Part shown: positions 1 through 8,209 of the stretch, one piece after another
Layout of the letters: every line of letters begins with the position of its first letter
Numbering within the stretch: the first letter of the stretch is position 1
Source of the DNA: Modicisalibacter radicis
GTDB lineage: Bacteria > Pseudomonadota > Gammaproteobacteria > Pseudomonadales > Halomonadaceae
Reading direction: 5' to 3'
DNA length: 64,000 bases
NCBI RefSeq assembly: GCF_900961225.1
Contig: NZ_CAAHFN010000049.1
Location: 1 to 64,000, forward strand
The notes under the pieces: generated by a model
The model's database searches: none
Seen by the model: the letters and a program-made list of their open reading frames with translations, nothing else
Told to the model about the DNA's origin: nothing
Position numbers and translations under genes: made by a program

Positions 1-46
1 CGGGCACCACCTTGGCAATGGCATCGATGGCATTGCTGAAATGCAT
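1..46 (-). CDS. possible 5' end of an unidentified gene (partial)
   Basis: Only 15 codons lie inside the window, read leftward from an ATG at 44-46 (MHFSNAIDAIAKVVP). A purine-rich GGGAAAGG lies just upstream as a possible ribosome-binding site, but it sits inside the long inverted repeat at 48-84. The peptide is too short to assign to a family. The gene would be co-directional with cysJI and downstream of it. The plus-strand frames are also open here, so even the coding strand is uncertain. Confidence 0.3.
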   Translation of the reverse strand, partial: MHFSNAIDAIAKVVP

Positions 47-47
47 G

Positions 48-84
48 GACCTTTCCCTGTCAGTGTACCTGACAGGGAAAGGTC
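48..84. promoter_or_regulatory. perfect 16-bp inverted repeat, 5-nt spacer
   Basis: The arms GACCTTTCCCTGTCAG (48-63) and its exact reverse complement (69-84) surround TGTAC. The element starts one base upstream of the putative minus-strand ATG at 44-46. It contains a TACACT that could be a -10 box on the minus strand and a purine-rich stretch that could be the ribosome-binding site. As DNA it resembles a TetR-type operator. As RNA it would hide the translation start. Which applies cannot be decided here. Confidence 0.6.
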
Positions 85-120
85 TCATGATCAGCTTATT
101 GAAGGTAGGCTTAACTGACT

Positions 121-152
121 GGCATTAGGGCTTCGCCCGGCTTTTTTATGCC
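121..152 (+). terminator. weak terminator-like hairpin
   Basis: GGCAT at 121-125 pairs with ATGCC at 148-152, and inside it GGGC-TTC-GCCC is followed on the plus strand by six T residues. The T-run direction fits a plus-strand transcript ending here, although cysI on the minus strand also ends nearby (197). Confidence 0.35.
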
Positions 153-196
153 CGCCATGGCAGCGCCCGCGGCCCGGCTACTCGGTCGTGGAGTTC

Positions 197-1918
197 TCAG
201 TCATGGAACTCCCGCCCCGCGGTCACCTCTGCGACGTAACCGGCACGAATCGTGAAGTCGCCGAACGGCTCCCCGTCCCAGCGCTCGGCGGCGTAGTGGC
301 GAAACAACCCGTCGAGGGTCTCGAGGATCCTCGCCTCGCCGACATTGTCGAGATACAGCTTGTTGAGCCGCTGGCCATGGAAGCCGCCACCCAGGTAGAG
401 GTTGTACTTGCCCGGGGCGCGGCCGGTGAAACCGATCTCGGCGAGGTAGGGCCGCGCGCAGCCGTTGGGGCAGCCGGTCATCCGTATCACGATCGGCGTG
501 TCGGCGATCCCGGCGTCCGCGGCCCGGCGCTCGAGTTCGTCGATCAGCGACGGCAGGTAGCGCTCGCTCTCGGCCATCGCCAGCCCGCAGGTCGGCATCG
601 CCACGCAGGCCATGGCGTTACGGCGTAGCTGGCCCGATTGCTGCGGACGCTCCAGGCGATGGTCGCGGATCAGCCGCTCGATGGCATCGCGCTCGCCCGG
701 GGCGATACCGGCGATGGTCAGGTTCTGGTTGGGGGTCAACTGGAACTCGCCGGCATGGACCCGGGCGATCTCGCGCAGGCCGCTCATCAGCGGATAGTCG
801 TCCCAGTCGCGGATGCGGCCGTTCTCGATGAACAGCGTGTAGTGCCAGTTGCCGTCGTCGCCCTCGACCCAGCCGTAACGATCGCCATTGTGCTCGAAGC
901 GTACCTCGCGGACCGGCGCAAGCTGCCAGCCCAGGCGCCGCTCGAGCTCCGCCTTGAACCAGTCGATACCGTGATCGTCGATGGTGTACTTCATGCGCGC
1001 ATGCTTGCGGTCGATGCGATCGCCATGGTCGCGCTGGATGGCGACGATGGTCTCGGCGAGCTCGTTGACGTGCTCGGGGCGGCAGAAGCCGATCGGATCG
1101 GCGAGCCGCGGGTAGGTCGCCGGCTCGTTCTCGGTGCGCCCCAGCCCGCCGCCGACGCACACCGTGAAACCGGCCAGTTCGCCCTCCTCCACGGCGGCGA
1201 TCAGGCCGATGTCCTGGCTGTAGACGTCGATGTCGTTGACCGGTGGCACGGCGAAGCCGATCTTGAACTTGCGCGGCAGGTAGGTGGGGCCGTAGAGCGG
1301 CTCCTCGTCGGCGTCCGGGTCGACGCGCTCGCCGTCGAGCCAGATCTCGCGATAGGCATGGGTACGCGGCGCCAGGTGGTCGCTGACCTCGCGGGCACAG
1401 CGCTGCACCGCGGCATGGACGCGCGACTGGTGCGGGTTGACCGCCGCCATCACCGTGCGGTTGACGTCGCCGCAGGCCGCCAGGGTATCCAGCAGGGCGG
1501 CGTCGATGCCCCGCAGCGTGGCCTTGATGTCGCGCTTCAACACGCCGTGGTACTGGAAGGTCTGGCGGGTGGTCAGGCGCAGGCCGCCGTCGCCGTAGCG
1601 CCGCGCCAGGTCGTCGAGCGCCAGCCACTGCCCGGCCGTGCAGGTGCCGCCCGGCAGGCGCAGGCGGATCATCATCTGGTAGGCCGGCTCGAGCTTCTGG
1701 TGCCGCCGTTCGTCGCGCAGGTCACGATCATCCTGCTGGTAGAAGCCGTGGAACTTGGTCAACTGGGTGTCGTCGGCGGCCAGCGCCCCGGTGATCGGGT
1801 CGGCCAGGCTCTCCTCGATGGTGCCGCGCAGGTAGCGGCTCTCGGCCTTGAGCCGCTCGTTGGCATGCTTGGCCTCGAGCGGCTGGGTGATATCACGGCT
1901 GCGGTCGGGTGTTTCCAT
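197..1918 (-). CDS. cysI: assimilatory sulfite reductase hemoprotein (beta) subunit
   Basis: This 573-residue protein reduces sulfite to sulfide with six electrons delivered by CysJ, in the cytoplasmic sulfate-assimilation pathway. The siroheme/4Fe-4S ligands are visible as two Cys pairs: CVAMPTC (Cys438, Cys444) and TGCPNGC (Cys483, Cys487). The two ferredoxin-like sulfite/nitrite reductase repeats are both present, for example around residues 85-130 and 355-405. The length matches E. coli CysI (about 570). It starts 12 bases after cysJ ends, with GGAGAGAGG as ribosome-binding site, so the two form an operon in the enterobacterial order J-I. cysH is not present in the window. Confidence 0.96.
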   Translation of the reverse strand: METPDRSRDITQPLEAKHANERLKAESRYLRGTIEESLADPITGALAADDTQLTKFHGFYQQDDRDLRDERRHQKLEPAYQMMIRLRLPGGTCTAGQWLALDDLARRYGDGGLRLTTRQTFQYHGVLKRDIKATLRGIDAALLDTLAACGDVNRTVMAAVNPHQSRVHAAVQRCAREVSDHLAPRTHAYREIWLDGERVDPDADEEPLYGPTYLPRKFKIGFAVPPVNDIDVYSQDIGLIAAVEEGELAGFTVCVGGGLGRTENEPATYPRLADPIGFCRPEHVNELAETIVAIQRDHGDRIDRKHARMKYTIDDHGIDWFKAELERRLGWQLAPVREVRFEHNGDRYGWVEGDDGNWHYTLFIENGRIRDWDDYPLMSGLREIARVHAGEFQLTPNQNLTIAGIAPGERDAIERLIRDHRLERPQQSGQLRRNAMACVAMPTCGLAMAESERYLPSLIDELERRAADAGIADTPIVIRMTGCPNGCARPYLAEIGFTGRAPGKYNLYLGGGFHGQRLNKLYLDNVGEARILETLDGLFRHYAAERWDGEPFGDFTIRAGYVAEVTAGREFHD

Positions 1919-1930
1919 GACCTCTCTCCG

Positions 1931-3730
1931 TTAATAGACGTCGCGCTGATAGCGCTTGTCGCGCTGTAGCTGCTTGAGATACTCGCCGGCCTGCTCGGGG
2001 CTGCGCCCGCCGTGCTCGGCGACGACCTCGATCAATGCGGCATGCACGTCCGGCGCCATGCGTTCGGCGTCGCCGCAGACGTAGAGGTGGGCGCCCTCCT
2101 CGAGCCAGCGGTAGAGCTCGGCGCCGCGCTCGCGCAGCCGGTGCTGGACGTAGACCTTCTCGGGCCCGTCGCGGGAGAAGGCCACGTCCATGCGACGCAG
2201 CAGGCCCTCCTTGAGCCAACGCTGCCATTCGGTCTGGTACAGAAAATCGGTGCGAAAGTGCGGGTTGCCGAAGAACAGCCAGTTGGCGCCGCCGGCGCCG
2301 CTCACCTCGCGCTCCTCGAGAAAGGCGCGAAACGGCGCCACTCCGGTGCCCGGGCCGATCATCACGATCGGCGTGTCGGGGTCCTCGGGCAGCCGGAAGT
2401 GCTTGTTGCGGCGCAGGTAGACCGGCACCGTCTCGCCGGGCTCGGCCTGCTCGGCGAGAAACGTCGAGGCGACACCGTGGCGCTGGCGTCCGTGGCTCTC
2501 GTAGCGCACCGCGGCGACGGTGACGTGGACCTCGCCGGGATTGGCGAGATGGCTCGAGGCGATCGAGTATTCGCGCGGCTGCAGCCGGCGCATCATGCCC
2601 AGCAGGGTCTCGGCGTCGAGCCCCTCGCTCAGCGGATGCTCGTTGATCACGTCGATGATGTGGCGGCCGTGCAGGTAAGCCATCAGGTCGCCGCGCTTGC
2701 CCTCCGCGAGCAGGGCGTGCAGCGCCTCGGCCTCGGCGAGTTCGGCGTAGGCCTCGACGAATGCCGGGGTCAGCGTGGTGATCTCGTAGTCGTCGCGCAG
2801 CGCCTCGGCGAGCGGGCGCTCGCCGGCGTGGCTGGCCACCGTCTGCTGCGGATCGAGGCTCAGCGCCTCGAGCAGCTCGGCGGCGACCTCCTCGCGGTTG
2901 CGCGGCATCAGGCAGAGGATGTCGCCGGGCTGGTAGTCGATGCCCGAGTCGTCCAGCGACAGCTCGATATGGTGGGTGGCCTTCTCGGAACCGCGGCCGT
3001 TGAGAATCTGGTTCTCCAGCACCTCGGCCTGAAAGGGGTTGCGGCGGTCATAGCTGATGCCCGCCGGCTCGGCGACGACCGAAGTCGCCGCCGTCGGCGC
3101 CTCGACGACATGCTCGCCGACGGCATCCAGGGCGCTATGGATCCATTGCTCGGCGGCCTCATCGAAGTCGACATCGCAGTCGACGCGTTCGATCAGCCGC
3201 TGCGCGCCCAGCGCCGCGAAGCGCGCATCGAGATCGCGACCGGTCTGGCAGAAATGCTCGTAGCTGGAATCGCCCAGTGCCAGTACCGCGAAGCGGGCCT
3301 CGCCCAGCTTGGGCGCCTTGCGACCGTGCAGGAACTCGTAGAAGTCCAGCGCCGGATCGGGCGGATCGCCCTCGCCGTGAGTCGCGGTGACCAGCAGCAG
3401 CAGCCGTTCGTCGCGCAATTCGCGCGGCTTGTAGTCGGCCATGTCGACGACCCGCGCCGGCAGCCCGCGGGCCAGGGCCTGCTCGCCGGCCTGCTGGGCG
3501 ACGCTCTCGGCGTTGCCGGTCTCGGAGCCGTAGAGAATCGTCAGCGTGTGCTGCTCGGCGGCGGCTTCGCGCGGCGCACCCGCCTCGCCGGATACCGCCT
3601 GCAGGCCGGCCAGATAGCCGCTCAGCCAGGTCCGCTGATCACCCGACAGGCGTGCCACCAGGCGGTTGACCTCGGCGGCCTGCTCGTCTGTCAGCGGGCT
3701 GTTGGTCGCATCGAGCGCCTTGCTGGGCAT
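1931..3730 (-). CDS. cysJ: NADPH-sulfite reductase flavoprotein (alpha) subunit
   Basis: This 599-residue diflavin reductase passes electrons from NADPH through FAD and FMN to CysI. An N-terminal flavodoxin domain starts near residue 65 with the FMN-phosphate loop LYGSETGNAES. It is followed by an FAD-binding domain with REYSIASS and an NADP-binding domain with GPGTGVAPFRAF and a C-terminal KRYQRDVY. The length is the same as recalled for E. coli CysJ. It is the first gene of the cysJI operon, and its promoter must lie in the 130-base AT-rich gap to its right. Confidence 0.96.
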   Translation of the reverse strand: MPSKALDATNSPLTDEQAAEVNRLVARLSGDQRTWLSGYLAGLQAVSGEAGAPREAAAEQHTLTILYGSETGNAESVAQQAGEQALARGLPARVVDMADYKPRELRDERLLLLVTATHGEGDPPDPALDFYEFLHGRKAPKLGEARFAVLALGDSSYEHFCQTGRDLDARFAALGAQRLIERVDCDVDFDEAAEQWIHSALDAVGEHVVEAPTAATSVVAEPAGISYDRRNPFQAEVLENQILNGRGSEKATHHIELSLDDSGIDYQPGDILCLMPRNREEVAAELLEALSLDPQQTVASHAGERPLAEALRDDYEITTLTPAFVEAYAELAEAEALHALLAEGKRGDLMAYLHGRHIIDVINEHPLSEGLDAETLLGMMRRLQPREYSIASSHLANPGEVHVTVAAVRYESHGRQRHGVASTFLAEQAEPGETVPVYLRRNKHFRLPEDPDTPIVMIGPGTGVAPFRAFLEEREVSGAGGANWLFFGNPHFRTDFLYQTEWQRWLKEGLLRRMDVAFSRDGPEKVYVQHRLRERGAELYRWLEEGAHLYVCGDAERMAPDVHAALIEVVAEHGGRSPEQAGEYLKQLQRDKRYQRDVY

Positions 3731-3754
3731 AGGCGTTCACCATCCTAGAAATCG

Positions 3755-3845
3755 CCAAAGGTCCTACTAGACTAGTGGCAAGTCGCTCATGCTTTTAAGG
3801 AATCGTTTATTATCCTTTTATTCGCTAACAATATGGAATGGCGGT
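3755..3845 (-). promoter_or_regulatory. AT-rich promoter region of cysJI
   Basis: The 130 bases between the DMT transporter stop and cysJ are much more AT-rich than the surroundings. On the minus strand they carry repeated ATTCC / AATAA-type motifs, including GATTCCTTAAAAG and CATTCCATATTG, as expected for a CysB-activated cys promoter. No exact CysB site can be claimed from sequence reading alone. Confidence 0.35.
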
Positions 3846-3860
3846 TATCCCGGGTGCGGA

Positions 3861-4736
3861 TCAGGTGCTGGGCCGCGCCTTGATCGCCACCCGGCGCTCA
3901 TGGAGGGCGATCGCCACGCCGCTGGCGATGATCACGCCGGCACCCACGAACACCCAGACGTCCGGCACTTCGCCCCACAGCCACCAGCCGAGCAGCACCG
4001 CCCAGACCATAGCCGTGTAGTCGAAGGGCGCGGCCAGCGCCGCCGGCGCGTAGCGAAACGCCAGGGTGATGCACGATATCGCGCCCACGCCCAGCACCCC
4101 GGCGGCGAGGAAGCCCAGCCAGTGCAGCCCGTGCGGCGTCTGCCAGACGCTGGGCAGCAGCATGGCGCTGACCAGCATCGGCACCAGCGTGGCATAGAAG
4201 ACCATCGCCCACAGTCGTTCCTTGCCGCCATAGAGACGTGCGGTGATCATCATCAGCGCGTAGCACACCGCCGCACCGACGACGATCAGTGCACCCCACT
4301 GAAAGCCCGCCGCACCGGGTCTTACCACCACCAGCACGCCGGCGAAGCCAATCAGTGACGCGGCGAAAGGCACCGCCTCGACACGCTCCTTGAGCAGCGG
4401 CCCGGAGAGCAGGGTGACGAACAGCGGCGCGGCGAAGGCGATCGCCGTGGTCTCGGCGAGCGGCAGCAGGGTCAGCCCGGTGACGAAGCAGAACATGGTG
4501 CCGGTGAAGATCAATCCACGCAGCAGATGCACGCCGGGACGGCGGGTCTTGAGCGACGCCCAGCCGCCATTGAAGCGTGCCAGCAGGGCGATCAGCGGCA
4601 GCGAGACCAGGGTGCGGAAGAAGATGATCTGGATCGGATCGTAGCTGCCGCCCAGCCATTTCGAGAGCGCATCGCCCAGCGCCAGGCACAGCACGCCCGC
4701 GCACATGATCAGGATACCCAGCAGGGACGATGACAT
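3861..4736 (-). CDS. EamA/DMT-family transporter
   Basis: This 291-residue integral membrane protein has about ten hydrophobic segments in two repeated EamA halves, as in the drug/metabolite transporter superfamily (RhaT/YdcZ-like permeases). Export of a metabolite or amino acid is likely; the substrate is unknown. I chose the internal ATG at 4734-4736 because GGAGAG lies just upstream and the protein then begins with its first membrane segment (SSLLGILIMCAGVLCLALGD). A longer in-frame start at 4799 would add a charged, arginine-rich tail. It is monocistronic and divergent from the GGDEF/EAL gene. Confidence 0.85.
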   Translation of the reverse strand: MSSSLLGILIMCAGVLCLALGDALSKWLGGSYDPIQIIFFRTLVSLPLIALLARFNGGWASLKTRRPGVHLLRGLIFTGTMFCFVTGLTLLPLAETTAIAFAAPLFVTLLSGPLLKERVEAVPFAASLIGFAGVLVVVRPGAAGFQWGALIVVGAAVCYALMMITARLYGGKERLWAMVFYATLVPMLVSAMLLPSVWQTPHGLHWLGFLAAGVLGVGAISCITLAFRYAPAALAAPFDYTAMVWAVLLGWWLWGEVPDVWVFVGAGVIIASGVAIALHERRVAIKARPST

Positions 4737-5010
4737 GGCTCTCTCCACGACGGGGCGATGGCGTGGCGGCGCCGGTGCGCGTCGCCACGCCATCGCCATG
4801 CAACGATCGGCCGTATCGCCGAAGGACGGTTACCGGCCGCACGGCCGGCCCTCGAGCATAGCCGAAAGCACGGCGCACCGCGATGGTGCATCAATAACGG
4901 ACCTGGGTCAGATCAAGGCATCGTCCGCCCTGATAGACTGGGCGTTCTCATCCGTTTCAGGTACCGGTGCCCGTGCCGGCATCCACGCCCCGCCACCGAT
5001 CGAGCCACCC

Positions 5011-7506
5011 ATGTCTCAAGACCTTTCCATCGCGCGCATCATGCAGACCGGCCTGCTCTACTGTCACCCCCGCACTCCGCTGTGCGAAGCCGCCACACGC
5101 ATGGCCGAGCGCTGTTGCAGTTCGATGCTGGTGATGGAGAATGACGAGGTGCTGGGGATCTGGACCGAGCACGACAGTCTGATGGTGGACTTCGACGACC
5201 CGACCGCCGTGCGCGTCCCCATCGCCCAGGTCATGAGCCGCCCGGTGGCCGCGCTGTCGCCCGACACGCCGATCGGCGAGGCGGCGATGCGCTTCGCCAC
5301 CGAGCAGTGTCGGCACTTGCTGGTCGCCGACGATACCGGCCGACCGCTGGGTATCGTCTCGCAGACCGATGTGGTACTCAACCAGGGGCTCGAGCCCTAT
5401 CTCCGCCTGCGCGAGGTGCGCGCGGCGATGCATGCGAATCCGCTGGTGCTCGACGGCCGGCTGTCGTTGAGCGAAACCGCGCGGACCATGCGGGACTCGA
5501 CCCGCGATGCCGTGGTCGTGCGCTGCGGCGAGTTGCTGGGCATCCTCACCGAGCGCGACCTCGTGCGCTTCGTGGCACGTCATCCGGGCACCACCCCGAT
5601 CGGCGAACTGGCCAGCCGTCCGCTGCTCAGCATCCATGTCGACGATAGCCTGATCCATGCCCGCGACCTGCTGATCGGCCACCACCTGCGCCACCTGGCG
5701 GTACTCGACGAGAGCGAAGCGGTGATCGGCCTGCTGGGGTTCGGCGACATGCTGTCCGGCGCCGAGCAGTTCTATCTCCAGGACCTGCGCGAAGCGCTGG
5801 AAAAGCGCGACCAGGCTCTCGCCCAGTCGCGACATCATCTGCAACTCGCCGAACGGGTCATCGATGCCTCGCTGGAAGGCATCATCATCACCGATGCCCG
5901 GACGCGCATCGAGTTCGTCAATCCCGCCTTCACGCACATGACCGGCTACTCCCTCGAGGAAGCGGTGGGCCGCACACCCGCCATGCTCTCCTCGGGGCGT
6001 CACGACGCCACCTTCTACCGCCACCTGTGGGACGCCCTGCACGCGCGCGGCTACTGGCGCGGCGAGATATGGAACCGCCGCAAGAGCGGCCAGCTCTACC
6101 TGGAACTGCTGACCATCACCGCGATCCGCGACGAGGCGGGCGAGATCACGCATTTCGCGGCGCTGTTCAACGACATCACCTACCTGCGCGAGAGCGAGGA
6201 ACGGGTGCGCCGCCTGGCCTACTACGACGCACTGACCGACCTGCCCAACCGGCGGCTGCTCGAGGACCGCCTGTCGCTGGCGATCCGCCACGCCCATCGC
6301 CAGTCGCAACGCCTCGCGGTGATCTTCATCGATCTCGATCATTTCAAGCAGGTCAACGACTCGCTGGGCCACGCGGCGGGCGACGAGCTGCTGATGCAGG
6401 CCTCCCGGCGGCTGGTCGATCACCTGCGCGAGGACGACAGCCTGGCGCGGCTGGGCGGCGATGAATTCATCGCCCTGCTGCCGGAGATCGACACCCCCGA
6501 AGAGGCCACCCGCGTGGCCCGTCGGCTGATCGAAGCCATCCGCGCGCCATTCCGTCTGGGCGATCGCGAGTTCAGGATCGGCTGCAGCCTGGGCATCAGT
6601 CTCTATCCGGACGACGACACCAGCGTCGAAGGGCTGCTGCACCACGCCGATGCCGCCATGTACCGCGCCAAGCAGGAAGGCCGCAATACCTACCGCCTGT
6701 TCAGCACCGACATGCGCGCGCACAACGATCGCGTGCTGACGCTGGAAAGCGCCCTGCGCGAAACCCTCGAGAGCGGGGCGGGGCTCGACGTCCACTACCA
6801 GCCCCTGTTCGACTACACCAGCGGCCGGCTGTGCAGCGCCGAGGCACTGCTGCGCTGGCATCACCCCGAACTCGGCGAGCTGTCGCCGGCGGAGTTCATT
6901 CCCCTGGCCGAACGCTCCGGCCTGATCCTGCCGCTCGGTGAACGCCTGCTGCGCTGCGTCGTCGGCCAGTTGCGCAGCTGGCGGGATGCCAGACTCGACA
7001 CGGTGCCGGTGGCCGTCAACCTTTCCGCGCGCCAGTTCTGGCAGCGCGACCTGGCCGAATGGGTACGCGCCGAACTGGAGGATCAGGACGTGCCCGCCAA
7101 CCTGATCGGCTTCGAGCTGACCGAAAGCACCCTGCTCGACAAGCAGCAGCAGGCCATCCAGATTCTCGGGGCGCTGCGTGAGCTGGGCTGTACCCTGTCG
7201 ATCGACGATTTCGGTACCGGCTACTCATCATTGAGCTACCTGCAGGCGTTGCCGATCGACGTCCTCAAGATCGATCGCCGCTTCATCCAGTCGCTGAGCG
7301 AAGACGGCCAGGGCGGCCAGGCGATCCTCGCGGCCGTGACCGGGCTGGCCCGGGAGCTCGGCCTGCTGGTGGTCGCCGAAGGGGTCGAGACACAGGCCCA
7401 GCTCATCGCCCTGGAACGCTTCCCGGTCGACCGCATCCAGGGCTACCTGACCGGCCGACCGGTACCCGCTGACCTCTTCGCCGCCAACTGGTTGTCCGGT
7501 CGCTGA
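5011..7506 (+). CDS. CBS-PAS-GGDEF-EAL cyclic-di-GMP signalling protein
   Basis: This 831-residue cytoplasmic protein has no membrane segment. It carries four CBS motifs in tandem (roughly residues 5-245), a short coiled coil, a PAS domain (about 280-400), a GGDEF domain (about 405-570) and an EAL domain (about 585-830). The cyclase motif is an intact LGGDEF preceded at five residues by an RxxD inhibitory site (REDD). The phosphodiesterase residues are present: EALLRW, AVNLSARQF, FELTES, IDDFGTGYSS, LKID, AEGVET and QGY. Both activities could therefore be functional. The CBS array suggests control by an adenine nucleotide. The start at 5011 omits a poorly conserved upstream extension; its ribosome-binding site is weak. 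Confidence 0.93.
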   Translation: MSQDLSIARIMQTGLLYCHPRTPLCEAATRMAERCCSSMLVMENDEVLGIWTEHDSLMVDFDDPTAVRVPIAQVMSRPVAALSPDTPIGEAAMRFATEQCRHLLVADDTGRPLGIVSQTDVVLNQGLEPYLRLREVRAAMHANPLVLDGRLSLSETARTMRDSTRDAVVVRCGELLGILTERDLVRFVARHPGTTPIGELASRPLLSIHVDDSLIHARDLLIGHHLRHLAVLDESEAVIGLLGFGDMLSGAEQFYLQDLREALEKRDQALAQSRHHLQLAERVIDASLEGIIITDARTRIEFVNPAFTHMTGYSLEEAVGRTPAMLSSGRHDATFYRHLWDALHARGYWRGEIWNRRKSGQLYLELLTITAIRDEAGEITHFAALFNDITYLRESEERVRRLAYYDALTDLPNRRLLEDRLSLAIRHAHRQSQRLAVIFIDLDHFKQVNDSLGHAAGDELLMQASRRLVDHLREDDSLARLGGDEFIALLPEIDTPEEATRVARRLIEAIRAPFRLGDREFRIGCSLGISLYPDDDTSVEGLLHHADAAMYRAKQEGRNTYRLFSTDMRAHNDRVLTLESALRETLESGAGLDVHYQPLFDYTSGRLCSAEALLRWHHPELGELSPAEFIPLAERSGLILPLGERLLRCVVGQLRSWRDARLDTVPVAVNLSARQFWQRDLAEWVRAELEDQDVPANLIGFELTESTLLDKQQQAIQILGALRELGCTLSIDDFGTGYSSLSYLQALPIDVLKIDRRFIQSLSEDGQGGQAILAAVTGLARELGLLVVAEGVETQAQLIALERFPVDRIQGYLTGRPVPADLFAANWLSGR

Positions 7507-7513
7507 ACGTGAA

Positions 7514-7538
7514 ACGCCCGGCCGCAAGGGCCGGGCGT
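7514..7538. terminator. bidirectional terminator hairpin
   Basis: A perfect 10-bp stem ACGCCCGGCC / GGCCGGGCGT encloses GCAAG. It lies between the convergent GGDEF/EAL gene and the stress-protein gene. On the minus strand the stem runs into a short T stretch. Confidence 0.75.
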
Positions 7539-7564
7539 GGCGATACGACGGCACTCGTCGCGGG

Positions 7565-8050
7565 TCAGCCGAACTTCTCGTTCTCGCCCATGTCGGGTCG
7601 AGTGCCTTTCTTGACGTTGGCCTTGGCGACCTCGTAGAGCTGGAACACCTTGCTCTCGCGGGCCTTCCAGTGCTCGCCGAACTCGACCTTGATCTCCATC
7701 AGCGTCAGGTCGGGATCGTCCTTGCCATCGGGAAACCAGGCGGCGACGAACGGGTTCCAGTACTTGTCGATCAGCTCGCGATCGTCGTTGAGCCGCGCCG
7801 TGCCCGACAGCGAGACGTACACACCCTCCTCCTGATCCGAAAAGCTGATGCACACGTCCTGGTCGGCCTGGGTCTCGAAGACCTTCTCGGCGCTACGCCG
7901 GGTAAAGAACCACAGCGTCCCGTCGTAGGCATCCTGGACCAGATGCATCGGTCGGGCGCGCGGCTGGGGGCCGTCCAGCGTCACCAGCATGCCCACCTTG
8001 ATGTCGCTGATCAGTTCCCAGATCTTCTGCTTGTGCTCGGGGCTCGACAT
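7565..8050 (-). CDS. pyridoxamine 5'-phosphate oxidase-like general stress protein
   Basis: The 161-residue protein has the split-barrel flavin-binding fold of the general stress protein 26 family: KIWELISDIKVGMLVTLDG, then RARPMH, TLWFFTRRSAEKV and a WFPDGKDDP segment. Members bind FMN/FAD or F420 and respond to oxidative or salt stress; the reaction is generally unknown. An ATG at 8048-8050 with AAGGAGG at good spacing sets the start. The longer in-frame reading from 8140 lacks such a site. The gene appears monocistronic. Confidence 0.85.
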   Translation of the reverse strand: MSSPEHKQKIWELISDIKVGMLVTLDGPQPRARPMHLVQDAYDGTLWFFTRRSAEKVFETQADQDVCISFSDQEEGVYVSLSGTARLNDDRELIDKYWNPFVAAWFPDGKDDPDLTLMEIKVEFGEHWKARESKVFQLYEVAKANVKKGTRPDMGENEKFG

Positions 8051-8209
8051 TGACTGCCTCCTTGCCTGTGAATATGGCACGCCCGGGCTTGCGGCGCTCC
8101 TTGCACCGCTGAGCCTAGTCCCGCGCCTGCGGCGGAGCAAATGGCGCCGGTTGCATGAACGGCAACGGGCCGCACCAGGCGGCCCGTTCGGGACGACGTC
8201 GGCGATGTC

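Noticed and set aside
638..1969. Long plus-strand open frame of 443 codons over cysI
   Set aside because: It is the reverse shadow of cysI in GC-rich DNA; it has no recognisable domain and a strongly supported gene lies opposite.
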